64,000 bases of DNA from Cryptomeria japonica (taxonomy: Eukaryota; Streptophyta; Pinopsida; Cupressales; Cupressaceae), in contig NC_081412.1 in the NCBI RefSeq assembly GCF_030272615.1, forward strand, positions 687,946,583-688,010,582, in the 5' to 3' direction. Position 1 is the first letter of the stretch; the number at the start of each line of letters is the position of its first letter. Made by a program: the position numbers and the translations under genes. Positions 44,635-55,118 of the stretch are shown here, in pieces. The notes below the pieces were generated by a model that searched no databases, had not been told where the DNA came from, and worked only from the letters and a program-made list of their open reading frames with translations.

Positions 44635-45540
44635 TTATTTTGTATTAGAATTAATCATTTCATCAACTCTAACATTGGCACTTTCCACCATTATTTTTAG
44701 CCTTTTGTTATAGCATTTATAGGCTTTTCTATGAGTAGAATAAGCTATGAAAATGCCTTCATCACATTGAGATTCAAAACTACTAATCCCTTCATTATCT
44801 CTTTTAATGTAACACTTACTACAAAAAAATTGGAAATAGCTAACATTGGTTGACTTGCCATACCAGAGTTCATATGGAGTAAACTTTGTGTTCACTCTTA
44901 ATTGGACTCTATTAATATATAGACAATAGTATGGATTTCCTCTTTCTAGTAGGTATTTGACAGACCTGCATCCTGTAACATAGTTCTATCCATTCCTTTT
45001 AAAGTTCTATTTTTTCGTTCAACAACACCATTTCATTGTGGTGTTCTTGAGGCCGAATATTGTCTCTTAATGCCATGTTCTTCACAAAAAATAATAAATT
45101 CTTGTGGATTATTTTCTCCACCTTTGTCTGACCTAAGACATTTGATTTTCAAATCCGTTTCATTTTCAACCATCTTTTTGAATACTTTAAATCTGCTAAA
45201 AGCTTCTGCCTTATGTTTCAAAAAGGTTACCCATGTCATTCTTGCGTAGTCATCAATAAAAAGCATAAAATAGCTTTCATTGTTTAGAGATTTTGTTCTT
45301 GTAGGACCACACAGATCAATATGAACAAGCTGTAGGGGTTTAGTAGAAGAATACTCTTTAGGTTTATAAATAACCCTAGTTTGTTTTCCTTCTTGGCATT
45401 CTTTACAAATATTTTTGTTAGGCTTTGAAAGAGATGACATTTTCTAACATTTTGATTTTTTTCTGATTTTAACCAGATTGTCATAATTAATATGCCCTAA
45501 TCTTCTATGCCAAATTATGGTCTCATCAACTTGACTTATA
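44635..45540 (-). pseudogene. Copia-1 integrase region
   Basis: The HHCC zinc finger reads WHRRLGHINYDNL ... CKECQEGKQ (about 45520-45390). The core has HIDLCGP (first Asp, about 45340) and LRSDKGGENN (second Asp, about 45130). The segment holding the catalytic Glu lies in frameshifted sequence near 45020. The C-terminal part FTPYELWYGKS is in an ORF at 44635-44895. Integrase joins element DNA to host DNA. Frameshifts inactivate this copy. Confidence 0.85.
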
Positions 45541-45619
45541 AAACACACACTGAGTTCTGGTTTACTATTAGAATTTTCATAAAGGTTATAAATATTTCCA
45601 TTTGTTCTAAATCCTACTA

Positions 45620-46132
45620 TTACAACCTTTCCAAATTTCTTTTTAATTTCACAACCGAGTTTAGAGAAGGTAACATAGAGCCATTGTCACAAATTTGGCT
45701 TACACTTAGTAAGTTATGCGTTAAACCTTCTAGATAATTGACATCATGTACTGGTGTATCATTATCAAGTAGAATAGTGCCTTTACTAGTTATCTGGATA
45801 CAACGATCATAGCCAAATCTAACAACATTCCTTGAACAGTTTTCAAGATACTTTTTTTTTTTTCTCTTATCACCAATCATATGGTAAGAGCATCCACTAT
45901 CAACTACCTGCAGATTATTTTTAAATGAATGTAAAGCTCTTTGAACAACCAAAGCTTCAAATTTTCCTTTTGGTTTCCAAACAAATATTTGTTTAATAGA
46001 CTTATCTGATTTCTTAGAAACAAATTTGTAGAAGGCAACAATATGATCAAAACTTTTACATTTAAAGCATTTGAGATTGCTTAAAAAATTATAATGATAA
46101 CCATTGACTAGACTAGGTTTTCTTCTAGACAC
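45620..46132 (-). pseudogene. Copia-1 protease region
   Basis: An ORF of 170 codons carries a decayed zinc knuckle (CFKCKSFDH) followed by the aspartic protease motif VVDSGCSYHMIGDK (about 45890), then LEGLTHNLLSVSQICD. The protease motif Asp-Ser-Gly is intact. This order is the normal one for copia. Confidence 0.85.
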
Positions 46133-46461
46133 AATTCTACATTCATTTGCTTTATCTCCAATTTGATTGCAATTGAAACAATAACCAAAGAAATGAAAAT
46201 TATATCTAGGATCTAATTAATTTTCTTGTCAATCTCCTTTTGAGCTTCAATTCGATTTGAGAATTCCCCTTCAAAGATCTTCTTGTCTTTGCTGGATGTA
46301 TTGACAAGATCAGATGATTTGTCAAGCTTCTTTTGAAGATTGACTACCTCTACTTCCAAAGAGCAACATTCTTCTTCTTTCTCTTTTAATTTACCTTGGT
46401 TACCTCAAGAATTTTCTTTTCCTCTTCAATCTATAATGTAAGATTAGAAATGAGTTTTTCA

Positions 46462-47567
46462 TCATTTTGATTTTGATCTTTCAAAGATATAACTTCTTTT
46501 CTTAATTTCCTTGAGAGCACTTCTTAGCTCTCCTTCAAGATCAATTTTAGATTCAGACTTGTTTGAATCAACTTCCTCCTTGTTAGTATTTGGAGTTACC
46601 ATTTTCATAAATAATGTCTCTTCTTCTTCAAGAGACTCATCAGAACAACTGTTTATCATACCAACATGCATACTTTTCTTTTTCTTGAAGATATTTTTCT
46701 TTTTATAATTTGAGATCTTTTTTTTTCTAGGTTTTCTAATGTCCTCATATTCACTATCAAGATCCTTGTTTGGACATTGTGAGGCATAGTGGTCAAACTT
46801 GCCACAATTGAAACATTTAAAAGGCAATTTTCCCTTATACTTGCCTGACCCTCTTTTTAATTTATTAACAAAAGCCATGTCATGATCATCTAGATTTTCT
46901 GATTCAGGAAGACTATCACCCTCCTTTTTGATAGATTTGAAAGCATTTCTTTTTTAGCAGTGCAATTATCACTGATTCTCATTTCATAGGTAGTAAATAC
47001 ACCATGCAAAGCATCTAATGTGACTTTGCTGATATCTCTTTCCTCTAAAGAAAAGATTATAGAATCAAATTTAGGTGTGAGAGACCTCAACACCTTTTTA
47101 ACTACAACTGGTTCTTTCAAATCCTCACCAAGACCACTTATAGAGTTCACAACTTCTTTAACTCTCAAGAAATAATTTGCAATTTTCTCATTTTCAGTCA
47201 TTTTGAGACTCTCAAACCTAGCCCTAAAGGTTTGCAACTTTGCTTCTTTAACTTGTTCATCACCCTCATAGATATGTGAGAGTTTATCCCCGACAACTTT
47301 GGCATTTTTACAATCCATGATTTTAACTAGAACATCACTAGTTAAACCACAAAAAATTACATTGAAGGCTTTTGCATCACATTCATATTCCTTCTCCTCA
47401 CTAGGATTAGAAGGTGTAGTAGTAGCAACATAAGCATTTTCAATGACAGACCACACTTTATAACCTAGAGAGGTTAAATGCCTTTTCATTCTAAACTTAT
47501 AGAATGCATAGTCAGAGCCATCAAGTAATGGTGCCTTGACAGAGGGCAAACCTTCTTGACTAGGCAT
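46462..47567 (-). pseudogene. gag: Copia-1 gag
   Basis: A 225-codon ORF from 47567 has the copia Gag core (LLDGSDYAFYKFRMKRHL, KLQTFRARFESLKMTENEKI). A second ORF (46878-46462, shifted frame) has the zinc knuckle CFNCGKFDHYASQC, after which a Ser/Glu-rich tail continues. The start lies some 50 bases after the primer site. A single frameshift near 46885 separates core and knuckle. Confidence 0.88.
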
Positions 47568-47615
47568 TAGTACTCCTACCAGGAAATGCCTAGTTTAGGT
47601 GTAAACAAGGCTTTG

Positions 47616-47628
47616 GCTCTAATACCAA
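47616..47628 (-). promoter_or_regulatory. Copia-1 primer-binding site
   Basis: On the minus strand tggtattagagcc follows the LTR end. It is the tRNA-iMet complement tggtatcagagcc with one C-to-T change. Confidence 0.85.
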
Positions 47629-47629
47629 T

Positions 47630-47787
47630 TGTTGGAATTTTTTGCTGCTACGCCAAAAGCTTGAACTATCAACACTTGCTACAAATTCCATACTTAACCC
47701 AGATCCACAGGAGGCTCACTTCCATGTCATGAATCTTGAGATCAACATTGAATGCCTCACTAACAAGGGGACAACTCACTGCCAACA
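47630..47787 (-). repeat. Copia-1 5' LTR, 158 bp
   Basis: The minus strand runs tgttggcagtgag to aattccaaca, with perfect TGTTGG/CCAACA ends. It precedes the primer site and gag start. attat follows at 47788-47792. For a copia element with full gag-pol this is a very short LTR. Confidence 0.85.
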
Positions 47788-47792
47788 ATTAT

Positions 47793-47928
47793 ATACATTT
47801 GATTAGTAGAAAATTTAATTGGCATGGCTTGTATGATATAAAGCATTTAAAACAATGCTTTTATGAGAAGTTTGAGTAGATTTCTTAAAATCTTTTTATT
47901 TTGATGGCATTGTCCCATCTTGATTGAT
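47793..47928. other. Short host island between Copia-1 and Copia-2
   Basis: About 136 bp not belonging to either element. If the Copia-1 limits are right, this was once contiguous with 18335 at the end of the RpoT fragment region. No coding motif is visible. ataat (47929-47933) next to the Copia-2 LTR is its candidate duplication. Confidence 0.5.
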
Positions 47929-47933
47929 ATAAT

Positions 47934-49153
47934 TGTTAGAATGATCTGATATCGGGAGTAAACTCAGAGGGGAGGTGAATTAGTTTACTAACAATAACAA
48001 TACTTAATTCAATTATAAACCTTAAACCGAAGCACAACTCAATGAAGAATATAACATGAAAGAACAACACACATAACACCAATATTTTGACGTGGAAAAC
48101 CCAAAAAGGGAAAAACCACGATGGGAAACCCACCCACAATCAGATAAATACTCTGTAGTAGTATTGTGAATGATTACAATGGGGTCTGCACATGCAAAAA
48201 GGCCAACAGCCTAGAGCGCACTGCTCATCACAAACGAAAGTCTCACTGACTTACAAAATCATTAGATTACAATCTAGAAAGCAATGAACTATGAAAGTAG
48301 TATCTACAAATGCGTGATACAGTTCTAGTTAAGCACTGCTGTCTGCCCTGCAATACAAAATCTTTCCAACCTTCTTCTGAATGGTATGACTTGTTCTCTC
48401 ATGAACCAACCTTTGATAATGAAAAATTAACCAACCATAACCATCACATGTCAAATTACATGAATAAATCACCTATAAATACAAATTATCAACCTTATTG
48501 ACAAGGTCGACTAAACCCTAAACCCACAAACCCATAATTATAAAAATTACATCACACGATACCACTAGAATAATATTATGATTTACAATACATATCATGG
48601 ACCTAAATCAAGCAACCAAACATTTAAATCTGCTGGGAATTCCGCTAAGACCAAAATCCAACACGCTTCACTAGCCGATAGAAACCTTGAGTGGAAGTTT
48701 AATCGGATCCAAATAGGACCACCATAACATCATGCTATCTAATGCAAATTCATCAAATACTTAGGATATGATTAAGAAGAACCGACAATATGATAGAAAC
48801 CGAATCCATAAGCCAGACCCAAAATCCACAGATGAAGTCACCAAATAGTGCATTTCGATAAAGCTAACCAGGAATGCCAAAAGTCAGTAAAGCCAAAAGC
48901 AAGCTGAGAAAGACAAGAACAATCTAGTAAACGCACAAGATAATCCGGTACCCAAAAATTACCAAAAGAAATAACCAAATCATAAAACCATCAGAATAAG
49001 CATCCAAAATCAATTCCAGAGATCTGATCATACCGAATCAAAATCACAACCAAAGCCAAGATGATCATCAATATCTAACCGAGACAGTCTCCAACCGAGA
49101 TACAGTGTTGACATCAATGACAACACTTAATAAAATTTAGCATATTGCTAACA
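47934..49153 (-). repeat. Copia-2 3' LTR
   Basis: 1220 bp on the minus strand from tgttagcaatatg to cattctaaca. It follows a polypurine tract and contains ttcacctcccctctgagt near its end, a layout shared with the LTRs at 31100 and 38431. Another shared phrase is the one around tgcacatgcaaaaaggcc (48188-48205). The matching 5' LTR is not in the window. Confidence 0.88.
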
Positions 49154-49167
49154 ATCTCCCCCTTTGG
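49154..49167 (-). promoter_or_regulatory. Copia-2 polypurine tract
   Basis: On the minus strand ccaaagggggagat ends directly at the LTR start tgttagc. Confidence 0.88.
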
Positions 49168-49474
49168 CATTGATGACAACACTAAATGTGAAAAACATCC
49201 AAGTACCAAGGAATGCCAACAATCTCCCAAAAGCTGAATTGAAATATATCTTCCCCTTAGATTAACATGAATACCTCTCCTCAAAAATATTTTGATAGTT
49301 TTTCACATGGATACCTCTCCCCCCTTTGACATCAATGACAAAGGATGGATACCAAACCAAGAATACGAAATGAAACACCTGACTACTCCCCCTGAGTAGT
49401 AGCACCAAATTTATCAACCCGGAACAAAATAAGTATGTCTGATAAGCTCACTGGATTGATGCATCCCTGCATCT

Positions 49475-51063
49475 CTAAGTATCTTCTGGAGGGCTAGTAA
49501 ACCCCAACTGATCTCTGAGATATTCAAAAGTGTCTTTAGGTAATGGTTTAGTTAGAATATTTGCAATCTGTTCCTTAGTAGACACATAAACCAATCTAAC
49601 TTCCTTTGCTTCAACCTTTTCCTTCAAGAAATTATACCTTATAGAACTGTGTTTTGATTTGGAATGAAATATGAGATTCTTTGACATATCAATAGCAACA
49701 GTATTATCATAGTGAATAACAATAGGCTCATCATAACTCACCCTTATGTCCTTTAACAACTATTTCATCCAAAGAATCTGAGTACAGTTGGTAGCAACTG
49801 CAACATATTCCGCTTCAGCAGTAGACAATGAAGTGCATGATTGTTTCTTATTCAGCCATGAAACCAATTTCTTCCCAAGAAAGAATGCACCGCCAGTAGT
49901 TCTCTTTCAGTCATCCACATCTCCTGCCCAATCAGAATCTATATATGCACATAATGTGAATTCATCATCCTTAGGATACCATAACCCAAAGTTTGTTGTA
50001 CCTGCCAAATATCAGAATATTCTCTTGACAACAATATCATGAGTTTCTCTAGGATTTGACTGAAATCTAGAAGCAATACAAACAAAATTCATTATATCAA
50101 GTCTAGTTTGAGTTAGGTACAACAATCCACCAATCATTGATTTGTATATGCTCGAATTCACTTTAGGTGGTTCACTATCCTTTGACAATTTGCAATCGGT
50201 TATCATAGGAGTATCGACAGGTTTAGAATTCTCAAGTCCAAATTTCTTAAGTAACTCCTTCACATAGTTAATTTGATAAATGAAAATACCTTTATCAGTC
50301 TAAGTAATCTGCAAGCCTAAAAAATTTTCATCTCACCAATCATAGTCATTTCAAATTCATTCTTCATATCGTCAGCAAATTTCATGCATAAACCTTCTTC
50401 TCCTCCAAAAATGATATCATCCACAAAGACTTCAATAATCAATATGTCATCTTGCTCAATTTTGTAAAATAAGTTACTATCAACATTACTTTTACTAAAG
50501 CCAAGCTTTGAAAGTTACTTATCCAATCTAGCATACCATGCTCTAGGAGCTCGTTTTAGTCCATATAAAGCTTTCTTTAGCCTACAAACCATGTCCTTGC
50601 CTTCTGATAAATAAAATCCATCAAGTTGCTCAATGTAAACTTTTTCCTCAATATCTCCATTTAGAAATGCACATTTAACATCCATTTGATAAACTTTGTA
50701 GTTCTTGTGTGCAACATAAGCAAGAAAAAGTCTTACCGCTTCAATTATAGCAACTGGAGCATAAGTCTCTCCATAATCAACACCTTCTTCCTGACAATAG
50801 CCTTTGCAAACCAATATAGCCTTGTTCCTTACCACTTTACCTTCCTCATTTAGTTTATTCTTGAAAACCCATTTAGTTCCTATAATGTTCTTGTCTTTAG
50901 GTCTAGGTACAAGTTCCCATGTCTTATTCTTTTCAATCTGATCTAATTCTTCTTCCATTGCTTTTATCCATTTTTCATCCTTACGTGCCTTAATAAAATA
51001 TTCCTGTTCAATTTGAGAAATTAAACATACCTCTTCAGCAACTAACTTTCTTCTAGTCATCAC
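49475..51063 (-). pseudogene. Copia-2 reverse transcriptase and RNase H
   Basis: An open stretch (50515-51063) holds the first half of [60 protein letters not shown] and KALYGLKRAPRAWY. The catalytic box falls in a broken stretch (about 50420) and reads VFVDDIIFGG, Phe for Tyr. The connection to RNase H (KPVDTPMITDCKLSK) is at 50012-50263. RNase H landmarks TSLSTAEAEYVAVA (about 49820) and NILTKPLPKDTFEYLRDQLG (about 49520) follow, ending at 49475. Several stops and frameshifts separate the parts. Confidence 0.87.
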
Positions 51064-51288
51064 ACCTTTCCTTTTATCTTCAATTATCTAATCTTCGAAA
51101 TGATTTAGCTTTACATACTTGGGAGTCTTTGAATTTTCTTGATTTGCTGACTCATTCTACTGTTCCTCTGTCACTGTTAAATTTTCTGATGTTACCGGAG
51201 TCACAGGTTCACTGTTCTAAACTGATTCTTGCATTACTGGTTTAGGTCTGATAAATTCATCTTTCGATCCATAATCATAAGCTCTGAT

Positions 51289-52210
51289 CTAATTACTACC
51301 ATGCTCATCCACCTTGACATTTATGCTTTCCATTATCCTATTCAATCTTTTTTTATAACATCTATATGCTTTTCTCTTAGTAGAATAGCCCAAAAATATT
51401 CCTTCTTCACTTCTAGGATCAAACATACCTAATGCATCATCTCTTCTATTGTAACATTTGCTTCCAAAAATTCTGAAATATATGACATTAGGAGTATGAC
51501 CAAACCATAATTCATAAGGGGTCTTACCGATATCACCTTTAATGTGTACTCTATTGAAAGTGCATACAATGGTATTGACAGCCTCTCTCCAATAGATATA
51601 AGGTAATTTAGCTTTAGTCATCATAGTCCTTGTAGCATCCAAGATTGTTCTGTTAATCCTTTCCACCAATCTGTTCCGCTGTGGGGTTCTAGGTGCAAAA
51701 CATTGTCTCCTAATACCATTCCTTTCACAAAAGCTATTAAACTCATCAAATGTAAGCTCATCACCATGATCTGATCTCAAGCATTTTTATCTTCAGTCCT
51801 ATCTCAGTCTCAACCATAACCTTAAAGATTTTGAATTTCTCAAAAGCTTCAGATTTTTCTCTCAAAAATGCTACCCACATCATTCTAGAATAGTCATCAA
51901 TTAGTAACATAAAATATCTATCACTTTGAAATTTTTTAATCCTTGCCGGTCTACACAAATTAGTATGAATAAGATGAAGAACTTCATTAGATTTATCATG
52001 TATACTTTTGAAAAAAGTTATAACTTGCTTACCCATTTGACATTCTCTACAAACCGGATTATGAGGTTTAACAATTTTAGGCAAATCTCTGACAGCTGGT
52101 ATTGAACTGATCTTCACTATGCAATCAAAATTTACATGACACATCCTCTTATGCCATAACAAACTTTCATCAATATGAGAAATCAAGAAAGCCTTCTCAC
52201 TAGAGTTCAA
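51289..52210 (-). pseudogene. Copia-2 integrase
   Basis: The zinc finger reads LLWHKRMCHVNFDCI ... CRECQMGKQ (52150-52030). The core has LIHTNLCRP where HTDLCGP is normal, so the first catalytic Asp is Asn. The second Asp lies in MRSDHGDELT (about 51775, after a frame change) and the Glu in RNRLVERINRTILD (about 51660). The C-terminal part includes TPYELWFGHTPNV. The Asp-to-Asn change alone would abolish strand transfer. Confidence 0.87.
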
Positions 52211-52231
52211 ATGAAAGATATTACCTTTAGT

Positions 52232-52564
52232 CTAAGTTTTGGAAGCAATCTCCAATCTAGATTTATTAATGATCTTGCATTTGCCATCTTTGAATTGCAA
52301 ATGAAATCCTCTATCCACCATCTGACCTACACTCAAAAGATTATGCTTTAAGCCTTCAACATAGTAAACATTATCATTATTAGTCTTACCATCCAATGAT
52401 ATTGTTCCTTTTCCTTTGATCCTACATGCCTTATTATCTCCAAATCTGACCAATCTGCCATCAAATTCTTGCAATGATAGAAAATTTCTCTTGTCACCAG
52501 TCATGTGATATGAGCATCCATTGTCTATAACCCATTCATCCTTTTCTTCAATTCTAGTAGCCAA
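52232..52564 (-). pseudogene. Copia-2 protease
   Basis: A 110-codon open frame carries EWVIDNGCSYHMTGDKRNF, the copia protease motif with Asp-Asn-Gly in place of Asp-Ser-Gly. EGLKHNLLSVGQMVDRGF follows. It lies between the knuckle region and integrase, in the standard order. Confidence 0.85.
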
Positions 52565-52654
52565 AGCCTTTTTCTTAGTATGTGTTACTTCAATGCCAGA
52601 TTCTAGAGAATCATCCTTGATAGCAATAAAGACCCAATCTTTGCTGGAGGAAGC

Positions 52655-53240
52655 TCAATTACCGGATCCACTCACAAGTTCACTATCATCATCATCATAA
52701 ATACCAAAATCATCATCACCAGGATAATAACAATGTGATTTATCCTTATTCCTTCTAAATCTAGGTCTGCTCTGATATTCAAGATTAGGCTTATAATTCC
52801 TCACAAATCTTTCATGACTCCTAGCAGCTCTTTTGGGACATCTAGAAGAAAAATGACCAATCTTATTGCATGAAAAACATTTAAAAAGGAATTTTCCTTC
52901 ATACTTACTTCCATCTGGTCCTTTAGGGATTCTTGTAGCAATTAGTGCATCCATCTCTTCAAGCTCTCTTTCTCCTCTCTCAATTTCCTCCATATCCTTA
53001 GCATACATTTCTTTCTAATCTATCTTTTGTTTACCAGAGGCAAATGCTTTAAATGTAGTCTTAATTTTAGCAGCATTCTGATCTCCAAGTTCTTCAACTT
53101 CAAAAGCAGTCAATTTTCCAAGTAATGTATCTCTAGTCACAGGGGTACTTGACATTGTCCAGAGTTCATTAGTAGAAGTAGCCTTTATAGAACTCTTAGA
53201 ACTTTTGACACTGATGCTCTGCAAAAAGGATTAGAAAATC
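52655..53240 (-). pseudogene. gag: Copia-2 gag, C-terminal part only
   Basis: The readable part begins next to the Gypsy-2 boundary and includes TPVTRDTLLGKLTAFEVEEL, a typical end of the copia Gag core. After a TAG (about 53015) comes the zinc knuckle CFSCNKIGHFSSRC (about 52870), then an acidic stretch (YPGDDDFGIYDDDDS). The N-terminal Gag core is missing. It was separated by the Gypsy-2 insertion. The Met at 53224 is not a real start. Confidence 0.82.
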
Positions 53241-55105
53241 TGTTTGATGGCAACACACACAAGAGCACAAGAAACAAACATTAGTGTTAGCAACAAAAGA
53301 TTATCCTAAACAGGCATATCAAGAGAGATATTAAGCATGAAATAGAAAGCATATAAACATAGAATGAAATAGCTAATCAAGATGCTCATAGTTGCTCCTC
53401 CCTTGTTCCTCTCCTCTCCAAGTCCCAAATGAGTGTAGCTCTCAGCAGCTTTTTGCACTATGGATGCTTATGGAGGATTGAAATTTAATATTAAGCTTCA
53501 AATATGAAATGAAAAGCTAAATACTATGCTATTGATGCTAAAATGATTGATTTTACCAAAAAGACAAGATTTTAGTTATGCTATGCTAAATGCTCTCTAA
53601 AAATGTCTATAGCCTAAATGCATACAAGTTTTCAGGATCTGGATTATGAAGGAATGGGCTCTATTTATAAGAAAAATGGAGCAATGGATGGCCAGGATTG
53701 AAAGGTTTAATCAAGGGTCAAGCTTGAAAGTTGGGGATCCATGTGCACAATTTGCACCAATGAAATGGTGACAAGTGTCAACATAAGATTGAGTTGAGAG
53801 AAGAGGTTGGAGGCATTAAATGCCCGAGGAGACCTCATGGTTATCTAGAAGGTAAGGGTCAAGCCTAAATTAGGATTACCCACTGGATTAGGAGTTAATG
53901 CAAGGATAAACCTTTGTGCAAATGATTAAGAGATAATCATGGTCAAAGCATTAAAGGCTTGATGAGACCCTTGGGTTGGGTAGAGGTTGAGTCAAAACAA
54001 ATGTTTTAACCATGTGGGAGGGTTTGAGGTAACCATTAATGGTTATTGGAGACTTTGGGGATTAAGTGGTTGAAGGTTGAAAGCCTTCAATGGTTATCAA
54101 AGACTTTGAGCCATTTAGTGGTTGAAGGTTGGAAGCTTTCAAAGGTTATCCAAGACTTTGAGACATTTAGTGGTTGAAGGTTGAAAGCCTTTAATGGTTA
54201 TCAAAGACTTTTAGGCTTTGATAAGTGACTCTATTTTGCTTAGGAATGTGACAATAATTAGGGGATGGATTAGGCTAATTAGGAAGGGGTTAGAAGAATC
54301 TAGAAGGGGATTAGATTTTGCAAGTGGATTTGGTGGGTGAGGGAAAATAGGATTTTATTAAAATAAAAATTCATTTATTTCAATAAATGTGTGCAAGTTG
54401 TATTTGGATAAATATTCAAATAAATATTAATTTATTTAAATGAGAAAAAGGAAGATAAAGCATTAAAATGCTTGAAGACTTTGAGGGGAACCATTAAAGG
54501 CTTGAAGACTTTAAGGAAAACCATTAAAGTCTTAAGAAGACTATAGAAGGAAGCCATCAAGTTTGAAGACTTTAAAGCCATCAAGTTTGAATACTTTAAG
54601 GGAAACCATTAAAGGTTTCAAGTGGGTGAGGATAAATAGGATTTTAAATAAATAATTTATTTAAAATAGTTGTGCAACTTGCTTTTGTAGGAAAATACAA
54701 GTGGGTGGAGGATAAAGGTGATTTAAATAAATTATTTATTTAAAATAATTGTGCAACTTGCATTTGTAGGAAAATGCAAGTGGGTAGAGGATAAAGGTGA
54801 TTTAAATAAATGTTAATTTATTTAAATGTGAGAGGTGGGATTTTGGGGGATTTAAATAAATATTAATTTATTTAAATGTGATAGAATATTTAATTAAATA
54901 AATATGATTTATTTATTTAATTAATGGTCTGAATTTGGTTAAGTGAATTAAATCAAATAAATTGAATAATTTATTTAATTAATAGGAGAAGAGGGTTAAG
55001 ATGAATTAATTAAATATTAATTTAATTAATTATTAATTGATGGTTAAATAATCAAATAAATACTAAGTATTCATTTAATTAAGTGGACAGATTTATGTGA
55101 CTACA
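53241..55105 (-). repeat. Gypsy-2 3' LTR
   Basis: The 1865-bp LTR starts tgtagtcaca on the minus strand. Its upper half contains several aattaaataaat-type palindromic blocks and repeated words (ttgaaggttg, gactttgag, cattaaaggc). A gctctatttataag motif near 53658 matches the TATA position of the solo LTRs. The lower boundary was set where homology and the Copia-2 gag reading meet; only one LTR copy is in view. Confidence 0.8.
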
Positions 55106-55118
55106 TTTGCCCCTCTTT
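55106..55118 (-). promoter_or_regulatory. Gypsy-2 polypurine tract
   Basis: On the minus strand aaagaggggcaaa directly precedes the LTR start, as in Gypsy-1 (30038-30051). Confidence 0.88.

Larger units (their letters stand above)
18336..47787 (-). mobile_element. Copia-1: minus-strand Ty1/copia element expanded by nested insertions
   Basis: The terminal repeats at 47630-47787 (5') and 18336-18493 (candidate 3') are both 158 bp, in the same orientation, and about 82% identical by hand count. attat lies just outside both (18331-18335 and 47788-47792). A tRNA-iMet-type primer site follows the 5' repeat, and a G-rich polypurine tract precedes the 3' one. Decayed gag, protease, integrase, RT and RNase H follow in copia order (47567 down to about 42830). 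The span includes a solo LTR and everything nested in it. The 5' end is firm. The 3' assignment is less sure because a different LTR-like sequence and a second primer site lie next to it. Confidence 0.55.
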
